A stretch of 64,000 bases of DNA, from assembly GCA_965243185.1 (NCBI GenBank), contig OZ251531.1, forward strand, positions 1,922,001 to 1,986,000. The letters are read 5' to 3'. The notes below the pieces were generated by a model. That model searched no databases and was not told where the DNA came from. It saw only the letters and a list, made by a program, of their open reading frames with translations. Below are positions 51,074-60,186 of this stretch, one piece after another; positions within the stretch are counted from its first letter, which is position 1, and every line of letters starts with the position of its first letter. The DNA is from CBDBCU01 sp965243185 (GTDB lineage: Bacteria > Chloroflexota > Dehalococcoidia > Lucifugimonadales > UBA3495). The position numbers were made by a program, and so were the translations under genes.

Positions 51074-52361
51074 ACTGAACCAAACCAAATCCCAGCAGCT
51101 CTTTGCCCAAGCCCAGCAATTCATCCCCGGCGGCGTCAACAGCCCCGTCCGCTCCTTCCGCGCCGTCAGTGGTACGCCCCCTTTCATCGCCCGGGGGCAA
51201 GGCAGCCGGGTTTGGGATGTGGACGGGAATGAGTATATTGACTACCTCGGCTCTTGGGGGCCGCTGGTTTTGGGCCACGCTCATCCCGCCGTAGTGGATG
51301 CCCTGCAAACCGCCGCCGCCAACGGTTCCAGTTTCGGCGCGCCGGTCGAGCAAGAGGTCGAACTGGCGCGGCTGATTTGCGCCGCCTTGCCCGCGGTGGA
51401 CAGTGTGCGGCTGGTCAGCTCCGGCACCGAAGCCTGTATGAGCGCCATCCGCCTGGCGCGGGCTTATACCGGGCGCAGCAAAATCATCAAGTTTGCCGGC
51501 TGCTATCACGGCCACGCCGACGGGCTGCTGGTGAAAGCCGGCTCCGGGGCCATGACCCACGGCATCCCCACCAGCGCCGGCGTCCCGGAAGCCTACGCCG
51601 CCGAGACCCTGGTCGCCGACTATAACGATTTGGCGTCAGTGGAAAGCTGTTTTGCCGCTTGGCCCGATGCCATCGCCGGCGTCATCGTCGAACCGGTCGC
51701 CGGCAATATGGGCGTCGTCCCTCCGGCCCCCGGCTTTCTCGACATCTTGCGCCGCTTGACTGCCGCTAATAATGCGCTGCTGATTTTTGACGAAGTGATC
51801 ACCGGCTTTCGGGTGGCTTACGGCGGGGCGCAAGTGCGCTACGGGGTAACGCCGGATCTTACTTGCCTGGGCAAAATTATCGGCGGCGGCCTGCCGGTAG
51901 GGGCTTACGGCGGCCGCCGGGAAATTATGGAACTGGTCGCCCCGTTGGGGCCGATGTACCAAGCCGGCACCCTCTCCGGCAACCCCTTGGCCGTAACCGC
52001 CGGCTTGACCACCCTCACCGCCTTGCAGCAGCCCGGCGTCTATGACCAACTGGAAACCTTGGCCGCCCGGCTGGCCGCCGGTTTAACCCAAGTCTTTGCC
52101 CAAGCCCAAATCCCGGCCACCCTGAACCGGGTCGGCTCAATGCTGACCAGCTTTTTCAACCCCGGCCCGGTGCAAACCTTGTCCCAAGTCGAGCAGTCCG
52201 ACACCGTTGCCTACGGCCGCTACTTTCACGCCCTGCTGGAGCGGGGCGTCTATATCGCCCCCTCCCAATTCGAGGCCGGCTTCGTCTCCCTCGCCCACAC
52301 CCCGGCCGACCTCGACCGCACCCTGGAAATCGCCGCCGCCGCCCTGACCGCTATGCCGTAA
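51066..52361 (+). CDS. hemL: Glutamate-1-semialdehyde 2,1-aminomutase
   Basis: 431 residues from ATG 51066. HemL is a PLP enzyme that turns glutamate-1-semialdehyde, the HemA product, into 5-aminolevulinate for HemB. Landmarks: QQFIPGGVNSPVRSFRAVSG at the N-terminus, VSSGTEACMSAIRLARAYTG, GCYHGHADGLLVKAGSGAMT, IFDEVITGFR, and the PLP Lys in CLGKIIGGGLPVGAYGG. The frame is open upstream to 50748, but the family start and the overlap with the previous gene fix the ATG here. Codons end mainly in C, unlike the rest of the cluster. Confidence 0.95.
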   Translation: MPELNQTKSQQLFAQAQQFIPGGVNSPVRSFRAVSGTPPFIARGQGSRVWDVDGNEYIDYLGSWGPLVLGHAHPAVVDALQTAAANGSSFGAPVEQEVELARLICAALPAVDSVRLVSSGTEACMSAIRLARAYTGRSKIIKFAGCYHGHADGLLVKAGSGAMTHGIPTSAGVPEAYAAETLVADYNDLASVESCFAAWPDAIAGVIVEPVAGNMGVVPPAPGFLDILRRLTAANNALLIFDEVITGFRVAYGGAQVRYGVTPDLTCLGKIIGGGLPVGAYGGRREIMELVAPLGPMYQAGTLSGNPLAVTAGLTTLTALQQPGVYDQLETLAARLAAGLTQVFAQAQIPATLNRVGSMLTSFFNPGPVQTLSQVEQSDTVAYGRYFHALLERGVYIAPSQFEAGFVSLAHTPADLDRTLEIAAAALTAMP

Positions 52362-52377
52362 TTAGCCTTTACCCCCA

Positions 52378-52424
52378 ACCTTTTCGCCATTCCGCCCGTC
52401 CCCGCTGAACGAAAAAGGTTAAAG
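52378..52424. terminator. Possible shared terminator between hemL and the GT-C gene
   Basis: AACCTTTTCG and CGAAAAAGGTT can pair around a 26-nt loop with one bulge between convergent genes. The loop is long, so it is a weak candidate. Confidence 0.3.
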
Positions 52425-52440
52425 GCTTGGAACTTGCCCG

Positions 52441-54096
52441 CTACTCCCCGGCCTTAACCGATTGATCCTCGCGCGCCCACTGCCGCCGCAGGTCAGCATA
52501 TCGCGCCACCACCAATACGGTGCTGTTGTAGATGCGCCGGGTGTATAAAGCCGACTCCGGTAAGGGGCGCAAACTGCCGTCGAAGGCCGCTTTGCGCTGA
52601 TAATCGATGCGAAACTCGGCATCATCAGGAGAAGACACCTTTATCCGCTCCCGGTCCTCCGCCGACAAGATTTCCGGGTCGTCGACCAGACGCCGGTCAA
52701 CCTTGATTGTCCCCTCCGGGTATGCCGCCAACAAATACTGAAATCCTTCGTACGGCGACACCCCCCAGTAATCCAGGTCATACTGCGTCCCCAAATACTC
52801 CGGCGTTTCCCGGTCCACCAGAAAGTTGAAATAAACCTGCTGATAAGGATGCAGCTGCATCATCTGCAGGCCGGTTAATCCCAATCCCGCGCCGGCCAAA
52901 CCAACTACCCCGACCCGCCAATACCTGGACGGCAAGGCCCGCAGCAGCCAGCCCAGCCCTAACGCCGCCAGCAGAACGCCCGGCGCATAGATGAAATAGA
53001 GATGCCGCCAGCCGTTGTAAAGGTTGGGTTCCAGCAGAATCACCCCGAACACTGGCAAGATAAAGCAAGCCAGCAGCAGCAATCCGAACCGCCGCCGGCT
53101 GTTGCCGAAAATGCTGCGCGGCCGGGTAATTCCTCGATATGCCAATGCCATAGCCCCGAGCAAGCCCAACAGCAATACCGGCGGCGGCGTAGTCAGGGAA
53201 AACCACACCGGGATGTAATCCGGCGGAACATTCTCGGTAATCCACTGCCCCCGGAACAACTGCGATACTTGGTTAGGGTAGTCGGAAAACCGCAGCAGCA
53301 CTTCGATAAAATGCCCGGCCGGATCGCTCCACAAGTAAGGCCATACCGCATATACCGTAATCCCCGCCGCCAGAATGAACCCGCCGCCGCTCAGCATTAT
53401 CCGCCGCCGCTCGCTACCCCCAGACGCAAACCAAAGGTCAACTCCCCGCATCGCCACCACCGCCGGAACCAGTATTATCCCCATAACCCGGATGTTAGTC
53501 AGCAGCCCCACGGCGACGCCGCCCAGGATAAATGCCCCCACCGTGTCTTTGCGGAAAGCCCGCTCCACCAGATACAGGGCTATGATGAACATACTGAAAA
53601 AGGGAATATCCTTGCTGTTAAAGAAGGAATGGGCATAAAGCCGGGGATGCAGCAGGTACAGCAGCAGCGCAAAGAGGGCGATAAGCCGATTGCCCGACAG
53701 CTGATAAGCCAGCCGGTAGCCAAAGAAACCGCCAACAATAAAGAAAAGATGGGTCAAGATATGGCGTAATAGATGAATGTCCCGGCTGTCCGTCAAACCC
53801 AAGGCTCGCTCGACCAGCAGGAGCGGCAGCTCAAAGACCACGCCGTAAAACCGGTCCCAGTGGGTCAGCAGTTCAACATTGTCGCCCCGAATGTAATCCA
53901 GATTCACAATCGCGATGTTCCGCTGGGTGCCCTCATCCCAAGCCAACCCGTAATCATCCAGAGCAGCCCAGCCCACCAGCAGAAACAAGGCGCAAATCAG
54001 CAGTGCGCCGTGAGCCGTCAGGAAGTTGACCGCCGCGCGGCAATGAGCGGCAAACCGGGGCGGCAAAGGGGTATTCCTGGGCGTCGTTTCCAGCAT
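52441..54096 (-). CDS. GT-C fold membrane glycosyltransferase-like protein
   Basis: 551 residues with about ten hydrophobic segments (for example LLICALFLLVGWAALDDYGL, LIALFALLLYLLHPRLYAHS, FILPVFGVILLEPNLYNGWR). The first extracytoplasmic loop has LAWDEGTQRN, the acidic D-E motif of dolichyl/polyprenyl-phosphate-sugar glycosyltransferases (PMT_2/ArnT-like, GT39/GT83). The C-terminal ~140 residues are soluble and would lie outside the cytoplasm. Lipid or surface-glycan modification is the likely role, substrate unknown. Confidence 0.78.
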   Translation of the reverse strand: MLETTPRNTPLPPRFAAHCRAAVNFLTAHGALLICALFLLVGWAALDDYGLAWDEGTQRNIAIVNLDYIRGDNVELLTHWDRFYGVVFELPLLLVERALGLTDSRDIHLLRHILTHLFFIVGGFFGYRLAYQLSGNRLIALFALLLYLLHPRLYAHSFFNSKDIPFFSMFIIALYLVERAFRKDTVGAFILGGVAVGLLTNIRVMGIILVPAVVAMRGVDLWFASGGSERRRIMLSGGGFILAAGITVYAVWPYLWSDPAGHFIEVLLRFSDYPNQVSQLFRGQWITENVPPDYIPVWFSLTTPPPVLLLGLLGAMALAYRGITRPRSIFGNSRRRFGLLLLACFILPVFGVILLEPNLYNGWRHLYFIYAPGVLLAALGLGWLLRALPSRYWRVGVVGLAGAGLGLTGLQMMQLHPYQQVYFNFLVDRETPEYLGTQYDLDYWGVSPYEGFQYLLAAYPEGTIKVDRRLVDDPEILSAEDRERIKVSSPDDAEFRIDYQRKAAFDGSLRPLPESALYTRRIYNSTVLVVARYADLRRQWAREDQSVKAGE

Positions 54097-54188
54097 AGTC
54101 GGAATTATAACACAGCGCCCTCCCGCAAAGTCGCCGGAACCGGCCCATTACTGACCGCCAAACCCTGTAAATCCCGCCTGCTTTCTGC

Positions 54189-54194
54189 TACAAT
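54189..54194 (+). promoter_or_regulatory. -10 element just before a possibly leaderless gene
   Basis: TACAAT lies 10 nt before the ATG at 54205, which puts the transcript start at about 54201. No Shine-Dalgarno is present. The -35 (TGTAAA at 54166) is poor. Confidence 0.4.
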
Positions 54195-54204
54195 ATGTCA
54201 AGCA

Positions 54205-54906
54205 ATGACTACTGTAGCCATCACTTCCATCGACCAGAGCAACAGCCGCCGCTACGCTCAAGTAATGACCGACTTGGGCGCGGAAGTCCGTTTGCTGACC
54301 CCGCAAGACGCCGGCCCGGCCCCGCAGCTCTTACCGGGCGTCGGCGGCCTGCTGCTGAGCGGCGGCCCGGATGTGGACCCGGCTTTGTATCACGCCGCAC
54401 CCGACCCGTCCGCCGACTTGGAGTTGTGCCGCCCCCTGGACGACTTGGAACTAGGCTTGCTGGACTACGCCTTGGCCCGGGATCTGCCGATACTAGCCAT
54501 CTGTCGGGGGATGCAGCTGCTCAATGTAGCTATGGGCGGGCAGCTGCTACAGGATTTGCCGGGGCATAAGGCGGAGCGGTCTGATGGCTGTTGGGAATCG
54601 TCCAAACATCTGATTTACTTGGCTCCGGGAGCCAAAACTGCCGCCATCGTCGGCAGTGCCGGCTTTTTCCGGGTCAACAGCCGGCATCACCAGGGCTTGC
54701 GGGAAGCCCAACGCTCGCCCCGTCTGCTCACCAGCGCCTATGCGGTCGCGGATGGAATTATTGAGGGGCTGGAAAGTCCGGCCCACAGCTGGGTCATCGG
54801 CCTCCAGTGCCACCCGGAGCGGCAAGAGGAAGTGCCGCGCAGTTTCGCCAACCTGTTCGCCGCCTTTTACGAAAGGGCGGAGGGCTATTCGGGTAAGGAG
54901 CAGTAG
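54205..54906 (+). CDS. Peptidase C26 / gamma-glutamyl hydrolase-like protein (class I glutamine amidotransferase fold)
   Basis: 233 residues. The class I amidotransferase triad is clear: Cys in LAICRGMQLLNVAMGG, His and Glu in GLQCHPERQEE. GGLLLSGGPDVDPALYH is typical of gamma-Glu-GABA hydrolases (PuuD) and related enzymes, and RVNSRHHQGLR also fits. No putrescine genes are nearby, so the substrate is open. The start at 54205 has no ribosome site and lies almost on the predicted transcript start. A longer reading frame upstream (from 53773) is antisense to the GT-C gene and is rejected. Confidence 0.82.
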   Translation: MTTVAITSIDQSNSRRYAQVMTDLGAEVRLLTPQDAGPAPQLLPGVGGLLLSGGPDVDPALYHAAPDPSADLELCRPLDDLELGLLDYALARDLPILAICRGMQLLNVAMGGQLLQDLPGHKAERSDGCWESSKHLIYLAPGAKTAAIVGSAGFFRVNSRHHQGLREAQRSPRLLTSAYAVADGIIEGLESPAHSWVIGLQCHPERQEEVPRSFANLFAAFYERAEGYSGKEQ

Positions 54907-54929
54907 CCCCTAAAAGGGACTATCCAGTT

Positions 54930-56348
54930 ATGGGTATTCAAGACTTCATCCTGACCCGCGACGACTTTGTCAGTCGGATACGCGAGGGCGGGCTGCCCTT
55001 GGTCGAGAATCACGTCGTGGTTGGAGATTGTCTTGACTTGCTGAAGTACCTGCCCGAGGGATGCGTCGACCTGGTGCATACCAGCCCGCCCTACAACATT
55101 GACAAGCAGTACCAAAGCGGTCAACCCGACCTCTCGTCTCAAGAAGCCTACGGCAAATTTCTGGCACGGGCCATCGGGGAAATCAAGCGCGTGCTGCGGT
55201 CTAACGGCTCGGCCTTTTGGCAAACCGGCTATACCCAAGCTCAAACCGGCATTCCCGGCGACCTATTGCCCATTGATATGCTGACGTATCAGCATTTTAA
55301 GGGCAATCCCTACCCTGCAATCCTTTGGGACCGCATAATCTGGCGTTACTTCGGCGGCATAGCCTTCAAGAAAAAACTGACCAATAAGCACGAAACTATC
55401 CTGTGGTACGTCAAACCCGATGGGCGTGCTACTGAACCCTGTTTCGACGTCGACCAAATCCGGGAAAAGCCCAAAGAACTGGACAAGCGCAACAATTTTT
55501 GGGGACGGAATCCCGGCAATGTGTGGGAAGTTGACCGGGTGGCTTTCGGGGCCGTTGAGCAAAGCTCCCACATTGCCGTGTTCCCGGAGGAAATCAGCGA
55601 AAAACTGGTTAGGGCTTGTTCGCAACCGGGCAACCTGCTCTTGGATCCTTTCTCCGGCAGCGGAACTCTACCCAAAGTAGCCCGGAGTTTGGGTCGGCGC
55701 TGGTTAGCCATCGAAATATCCCCGGATTACGCTATGGAAACGGCGCGGCGCCTCGGCTACCAGCAGCCTTCCGAGGTTTGCTCTCTAACCTCATCTATCA
55801 TCAAGTTCGATGTGCTCCGGAACGAGGGCCGATCAATGGCTATTGTCGATATAGCCAAAACCTTGTCTTGGTGGCTAACCCGGATTGATGCAACTTCCCT
55901 GCGCTCCGATTTCGACGAACTGACCTGCCGGGCCCTGTCCGACACCACCCGGGCCAAATCCCAGAAGCGAGCGGCGTGGATTGAACTAAATGGGCGGTTT
56001 GAGCAAAGCCATTCAACCGACCCGGTGGTAACGGCCGACAGTTATTTGTGCCGGGATTACAAAAACCGGCGCAACCTGAACGGGCCAATGCGCTATCGGA
56101 CAGCCCTCGCGATACTGGAAACCCTGTACGCGGCGGCGGCCGACAGCGTAGGAATGGAAAGTCTGGTACAGCAAGTGGTCGAGGATGAACCATCCTCTTA
56201 CCTGATAAGCGGAGATCAAGTCACCCTGATTGCCACGGAGAAAAGGTTGAAAGGTACGGGACAAACCGGCCCCGGGATTTCCGCTACTGTCCCGGAAGCA
56301 GACCCGGAATCTGATGCGGCGGGGCCGCAGCCCAAATTGCCGCTTTAA
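54930..56348 (+). CDS. Type II DNA methyltransferase (TSPPY type, N4-cytosine-like) with C-terminal extension
   Basis: 472 residues. Motif IV is HTSPPYNIDKQY near residue 51, and motif I LLLDPFSGSGTLPKVARSLG near 232-251, the beta order. S/TSPPY is common in N4-cytosine and some N6-adenine methylases. About 190 residues after the methylase domain (from SEVCSLTSSIIKFDV on) have a helical character and may recognise DNA or couple to the nuclease. The next gene, 36 nt downstream, encodes a PLD-type nuclease, so the two probably form one restriction-modification system. Confidence 0.88.
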   Translation: MGIQDFILTRDDFVSRIREGGLPLVENHVVVGDCLDLLKYLPEGCVDLVHTSPPYNIDKQYQSGQPDLSSQEAYGKFLARAIGEIKRVLRSNGSAFWQTGYTQAQTGIPGDLLPIDMLTYQHFKGNPYPAILWDRIIWRYFGGIAFKKKLTNKHETILWYVKPDGRATEPCFDVDQIREKPKELDKRNNFWGRNPGNVWEVDRVAFGAVEQSSHIAVFPEEISEKLVRACSQPGNLLLDPFSGSGTLPKVARSLGRRWLAIEISPDYAMETARRLGYQQPSEVCSLTSSIIKFDVLRNEGRSMAIVDIAKTLSWWLTRIDATSLRSDFDELTCRALSDTTRAKSQKRAAWIELNGRFEQSHSTDPVVTADSYLCRDYKNRRNLNGPMRYRTALAILETLYAAAADSVGMESLVQQVVEDEPSSYLISGDQVTLIATEKRLKGTGQTGPGISATVPEADPESDAAGPQPKLPL

Positions 56349-56384
56349 CCCCATACCCCCATCGGTTCCCGGAGAACAGCCCCT

Positions 56385-57347
56385 ATGCCTTGGCAAACCC
56401 CGAACATAAACGACCTTACCCATATCGCCCGGGCGGCTACCGAGTCCTTGCACATCTGTAGTCCGTTCATCACCCGGCCGGGTATCGACATTCTGTCAGA
56501 AGCCTTGCCGTCCAGCCTCTCCCGGGTGGAAGTGTGGACCAAGTTCGACGCCCGGGATTGGCTGACCGGAGCCAGCGAACCCGATGGCTTGCTGGACTTC
56601 ATCGCGGGGCTGCCGGTATCTCCTCAGGTTAACCTACGCGTCTCGGAACGCCTTCATGCCAAGTTCATAGTAGCCAACAGCCAAGTCGGTATCGCCGGCT
56701 CCGCAAACCTGACCCGCGGCGGATTTGGCGGAAACATTGAAATTATCCGGCTGGTAAGCCCAACGGAGATGCCGGAGTTGACGGAATATATCCACTCGGT
56801 CCGTGACGAACTGTCCATAGCAACATTGGCCCAGTTACGCGAATTTGTATCCTGGTGTCAAAGCCAGACCCACGAAAAGGAAGCCCTCCTTGACCTGATG
56901 CGCGAAGCCTTGCCGGCGCCGGCAACCGGGCCAATTCCCTTGCGGCCAATTACGGCGTTTATCGATTTTCTCTCTAATCAGACCGAGTTTGTAGCGGATG
57001 AAATCAGGAAAATCTACTTTAATCAGGACGGAAACAACCGAACCGGCCATCTCAAGCAGGGCTATTATGCCGTGCAGCGGTTTTTCCAGGAACACCCGAA
57101 CTATCTGGAGCCGGTTGGCGCGGCTTCTCTGAGTGAAACCTACAATCTCCGGGAGCAACCGACTTATGCCGCTTGGCTGAATTTCATCCAGGGAAATGCC
57201 GAAGCTAACGGTGATTTCGCATACGACTTCACCGTCTTGCGCGGGTACTTAACCCCTAACCTTGGCGGCCACCGCGCTGGCGGCGGCGGTGGGGATTACC
57301 CGTTCCGACTGGTGTGGACGCCCGTCGCCCGGATGATGAACCAATAG
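56385..57347 (+). CDS. Phospholipase D-superfamily restriction-type nuclease
   Basis: 320 residues, ATG preceded by GGAGAA. The PLD active-site region is RLHAKFIVANSQVGIAGSAN followed by LTRGGFGGNIEI: an HxK motif plus GSANLT and N.E, as in BfiI and NgoFVII-type endonucleases. The usual Asp five residues after the Lys is Asn here (HAKFIVAN), which some active members also vary. One HxK only is present, so it would act as a dimer. The partner methylase lies directly upstream and gyrA begins 20 nt downstream. Confidence 0.8.
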   Translation: MPWQTPNINDLTHIARAATESLHICSPFITRPGIDILSEALPSSLSRVEVWTKFDARDWLTGASEPDGLLDFIAGLPVSPQVNLRVSERLHAKFIVANSQVGIAGSANLTRGGFGGNIEIIRLVSPTEMPELTEYIHSVRDELSIATLAQLREFVSWCQSQTHEKEALLDLMREALPAPATGPIPLRPITAFIDFLSNQTEFVADEIRKIYFNQDGNNRTGHLKQGYYAVQRFFQEHPNYLEPVGAASLSETYNLREQPTYAAWLNFIQGNAEANGDFAYDFTVLRGYLTPNLGGHRAGGGGGDYPFRLVWTPVARMMNQ

Positions 57348-57367
57348 CCCAATAAGGAGCAGTAACT

Positions 57368-60001
57368 ATGGTAACCGCTACCCCACCGCCCCCGGCGGGC
57401 CGTATCCGCCCCATCCGCATCGAAGAGGAAATGCGGACTTCCTACCTCAGCTACGCCATGAGCGTCATCGTCTCCCGGGCCTTGCCCGATGTGCGCGACG
57501 GGCTGAAACCGGTGCAGCGCCGTATCCTGTACGCCATGCATGAAATGGGGATGCGCCCCAACCAGGCCCACCGCAAAAGCGCCCGCATCGTCGGCGAAGT
57601 CCTCGGCAAGTACCATCCCCACAGCGATACCCCGGTCTATGACGCCCTGGTGCGGATGGCCCAGCTGTTCTCGATGCGCTACCCCCTCATCGACGGGCAG
57701 GGCAACTTCGGCAGCGTCGACGGCGACCCCCCGGCGGCCATGCGCTACACCGAGGCCCGCCTCGCCGCCATCGCCGAGGAACTGCTGGCTGACATCGACC
57801 TGAACACCGTCGACTACACCCTGAACTTCGACGACTCCCTCCACGAACCCCAGGTGCTGCCCAGCCGCCTGCCCAATCTGCTGGTCAACGGCGCTACCGG
57901 CATTGCCGTGGGGATGGCTACCAACCTGCCGCCGCATAACCTGTCGGAAATCTGCGATGCCGTCTGCCATGTCATCGACCACCCGGACTGCGTTACCGAG
58001 GATTTGATGAAAGTGGTCACCGGCCCGGACTTTCCCACCGCCGGCGTCATCCGCGGCGTTCAGGGCATCATTGACGCCTACACTACCGGCCGCGGTCGCA
58101 TCATTATGGAAGCCGTTACCGAAATCGAGGAAATCCGCAACGGCCGCCAGCGCATCCTCGTTACCGAACTCCCCTACCAGGTCAACAAAGCCAACCTGGT
58201 CGAGAAAATCGCCCAACTGGTGCGGGAAAAGCGCATCGACGGCATCTCCGACATCCGGGACGAATCGGACCGCCAGGGTATGCGGATTGTCATTGAACTG
58301 CGCCGGGACGCCCAAGCCAATATCGTCCTCAACAACCTCTACCGCCATACCGCCCTGCGCACTTCCTTTAACGCCATTATGCTGGCTCTAGTCGAAGGGC
58401 AGCCCCAGGTCTTGCCCCTGAAACGGGCCTTGACCCTCTTTGTGGAACACCGCCAGGAAGTCATCCGCCGCCGCTCCGAGGAACTGCTGCGCCGGGCCCG
58501 CGACCGCGACCACATCCTGCAAGGATTGCTGCTGGCTCTCGATGTGCTCGACCAGGTCATCACCATCATCCGCAGTTCCGACACCGCCGAAAACGCCCGT
58601 ACCAACCTGATGGATGAACTGGACTTGTCCCAAATCCAGGCCCAAGCCATCCTCGATATGCAGTTGCGCCGCTTGGCCGCTCTGGAACGGGAACGGCTGG
58701 AAAAGGAACACAACGACCTGCTCAAAACCATCGCCAACCTCGAGGAACTCCTGTCCAGCCCGGCCAAAATCCTCAACGAAATCAAAAAGGAAACCCGCAA
58801 GCTGAAAAAGGACTTCGGCGACGCCCGCCGCACCCGCATTGAGCGCGAGGAAGTGGGCGAACAGTCGGCGGAACAGTTCATCCCCCATCAGGATGTGATG
58901 ATTACCCTCAGCCAAAAGGGTTACATCAAGCGCATCCCCTGCGACACCTACCGCACCCAGAACCGCGGCGGCAAAGGCGTCCGGGGGATGACCACCCGGG
59001 AGGATGACGCCCTGATGGACCTGGTGGTAGTGGACACCCACGACACCCTGCTCTTTTTCACCAACCGCGGCCGGGTCTATCCCCTGCGCGCTTTCCAAAT
59101 CCCCGGCGACACTTCCCGCACCAGCCGGGGTACCCTCTTGGTCAACCTCATCCCCATCGCCCGCAACGAACAGGTGCAGGCCATGCTCCCGGTCAAAAAC
59201 GCCCGGGACAGCGCAATGATGATTCTCGCCACCAAAATGGGCGAGGTCAAAGCCCTGAAAGAGGGCGAACTGACCAACATCCGCCCCTCCGGGTTGATTG
59301 TGATGAACCTCGAGGAAGGAGATGAACTGGTCAGCGTCGCCAAGTTGGGCGATTCCGATGAGATTGTGCTGGTAACGAAACAAGGCCAAGCCCTGCGTTT
59401 CCAAGTGCGGAATCATCCCGATGTCAAAAAGAACCTGACGCCCCGCTCCCGGGCCGCCGGCGGAGTCCGGGGGATGAAACTGTCGCCCGGCGACGAAGTG
59501 GTCGGAATGGCGCCGGCCATCTCTGGCGGCAATCTGCTGGTAGTCAGCCAGCGGGGTTACGGCAAGTCCACGCCCTTGAACAAGTACGAACTGAAAGGAC
59601 GCAGCGGCTTGGGCGTCCGCACTTTCCGGGTGGACGAACAGAGCGGCCCGGTAGCAGCGGCCCGGGTGGTTACTGAGGACGAAGGGCAGGAAGTCTTTAT
59701 CATCTCCGCCAAAGCCCAGGTCGTCCGCATCAACTTGCAGGATGTGAAGGTCACCAACGGCCGCCACACCCGGGGCGTTATCATCTGGCGCGACCGGGAG
59801 CCGGACGACTATGTAGCCTCGGTAGCTTGCTTCCAGGAAACCGACTACAGCAGCGGCGGCGGCCCCGACGCTCCGGCGGTCAACGGCAGCGCCGCCACCG
59901 CAGCCAATGGCAGCGCGCCCACCGCCGCCCGCAACGGCCATCAGGAAACCCTGCTCAACGGCGCTGACGACCCGGCCGCGGCGGCTGATGATGGGGAATA
60001 A
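57368..60001 (+). CDS. gyrA: DNA gyrase subunit A
   Basis: 877 residues, AAGGAG 9 nt before ATG. The breakage-reunion domain holds the catalytic Tyr at 127 (AAMRYTEARL; E. coli 122) and the core of the gyrase toprim-partner interface. The C-terminal domain has six-bladed wheel repeats and a GyrA-box-like QNRGGKGVRG. The quinolone-determining region reads HPHSDTPVYD, where E. coli has HPHGDSAVYD, so three positions (81, 83, 84 in E. coli numbering) differ. The tail has three short Asn-Gly-rich repeats (VNGSAAT, ANGSAPT, RNGH). No gyrB is nearby. Confidence 0.95.
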   Translation: MVTATPPPPAGRIRPIRIEEEMRTSYLSYAMSVIVSRALPDVRDGLKPVQRRILYAMHEMGMRPNQAHRKSARIVGEVLGKYHPHSDTPVYDALVRMAQLFSMRYPLIDGQGNFGSVDGDPPAAMRYTEARLAAIAEELLADIDLNTVDYTLNFDDSLHEPQVLPSRLPNLLVNGATGIAVGMATNLPPHNLSEICDAVCHVIDHPDCVTEDLMKVVTGPDFPTAGVIRGVQGIIDAYTTGRGRIIMEAVTEIEEIRNGRQRILVTELPYQVNKANLVEKIAQLVREKRIDGISDIRDESDRQGMRIVIELRRDAQANIVLNNLYRHTALRTSFNAIMLALVEGQPQVLPLKRALTLFVEHRQEVIRRRSEELLRRARDRDHILQGLLLALDVLDQVITIIRSSDTAENARTNLMDELDLSQIQAQAILDMQLRRLAALERERLEKEHNDLLKTIANLEELLSSPAKILNEIKKETRKLKKDFGDARRTRIEREEVGEQSAEQFIPHQDVMITLSQKGYIKRIPCDTYRTQNRGGKGVRGMTTREDDALMDLVVVDTHDTLLFFTNRGRVYPLRAFQIPGDTSRTSRGTLLVNLIPIARNEQVQAMLPVKNARDSAMMILATKMGEVKALKEGELTNIRPSGLIVMNLEEGDELVSVAKLGDSDEIVLVTKQGQALRFQVRNHPDVKKNLTPRSRAAGGVRGMKLSPGDEVVGMAPAISGGNLLVVSQRGYGKSTPLNKYELKGRSGLGVRTFRVDEQSGPVAAARVVTEDEGQEVFIISAKAQVVRINLQDVKVTNGRHTRGVIIWRDREPDDYVASVACFQETDYSSGGGPDAPAVNGSAATAANGSAPTAARNGHQETLLNGADDPAAAADDGE

Positions 60002-60030
60002 TCGGCGGTTGTAAGGGAGCTAGGTTTGTT

Positions 60031-60062
60031 TGACCGCCCCGGCAGCATCGGCCGGGCGGTCA
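60031..60062 (+). terminator. Stem-loop after gyrA
   Basis: TGACCGCCC (60031-60039) pairs with GGGCGGTCA (60054-60062), 9 bp, 30 nt after the gyrA stop. Only a short AAATTC follows on the + strand, so the terminator may be weak. Confidence 0.5.
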
Positions 60063-60186
60063 AATTCGTCAGCATTACGCCGCGCCACGCCTTGCCCCTT
60101 TTCACCGGAATCCTGAATTCCCACAATCCGGCCGCTACGGTTTGCCTTGGTCGGAATCCCTATCCGCCCAATTCTTAATCCCCCAA

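Noticed and set aside
58388..59941. 517-residue minus-strand frame
   Set aside because: Antisense shadow of gyrA with Val/Gly/Asp-rich composition and no recognisable domain.
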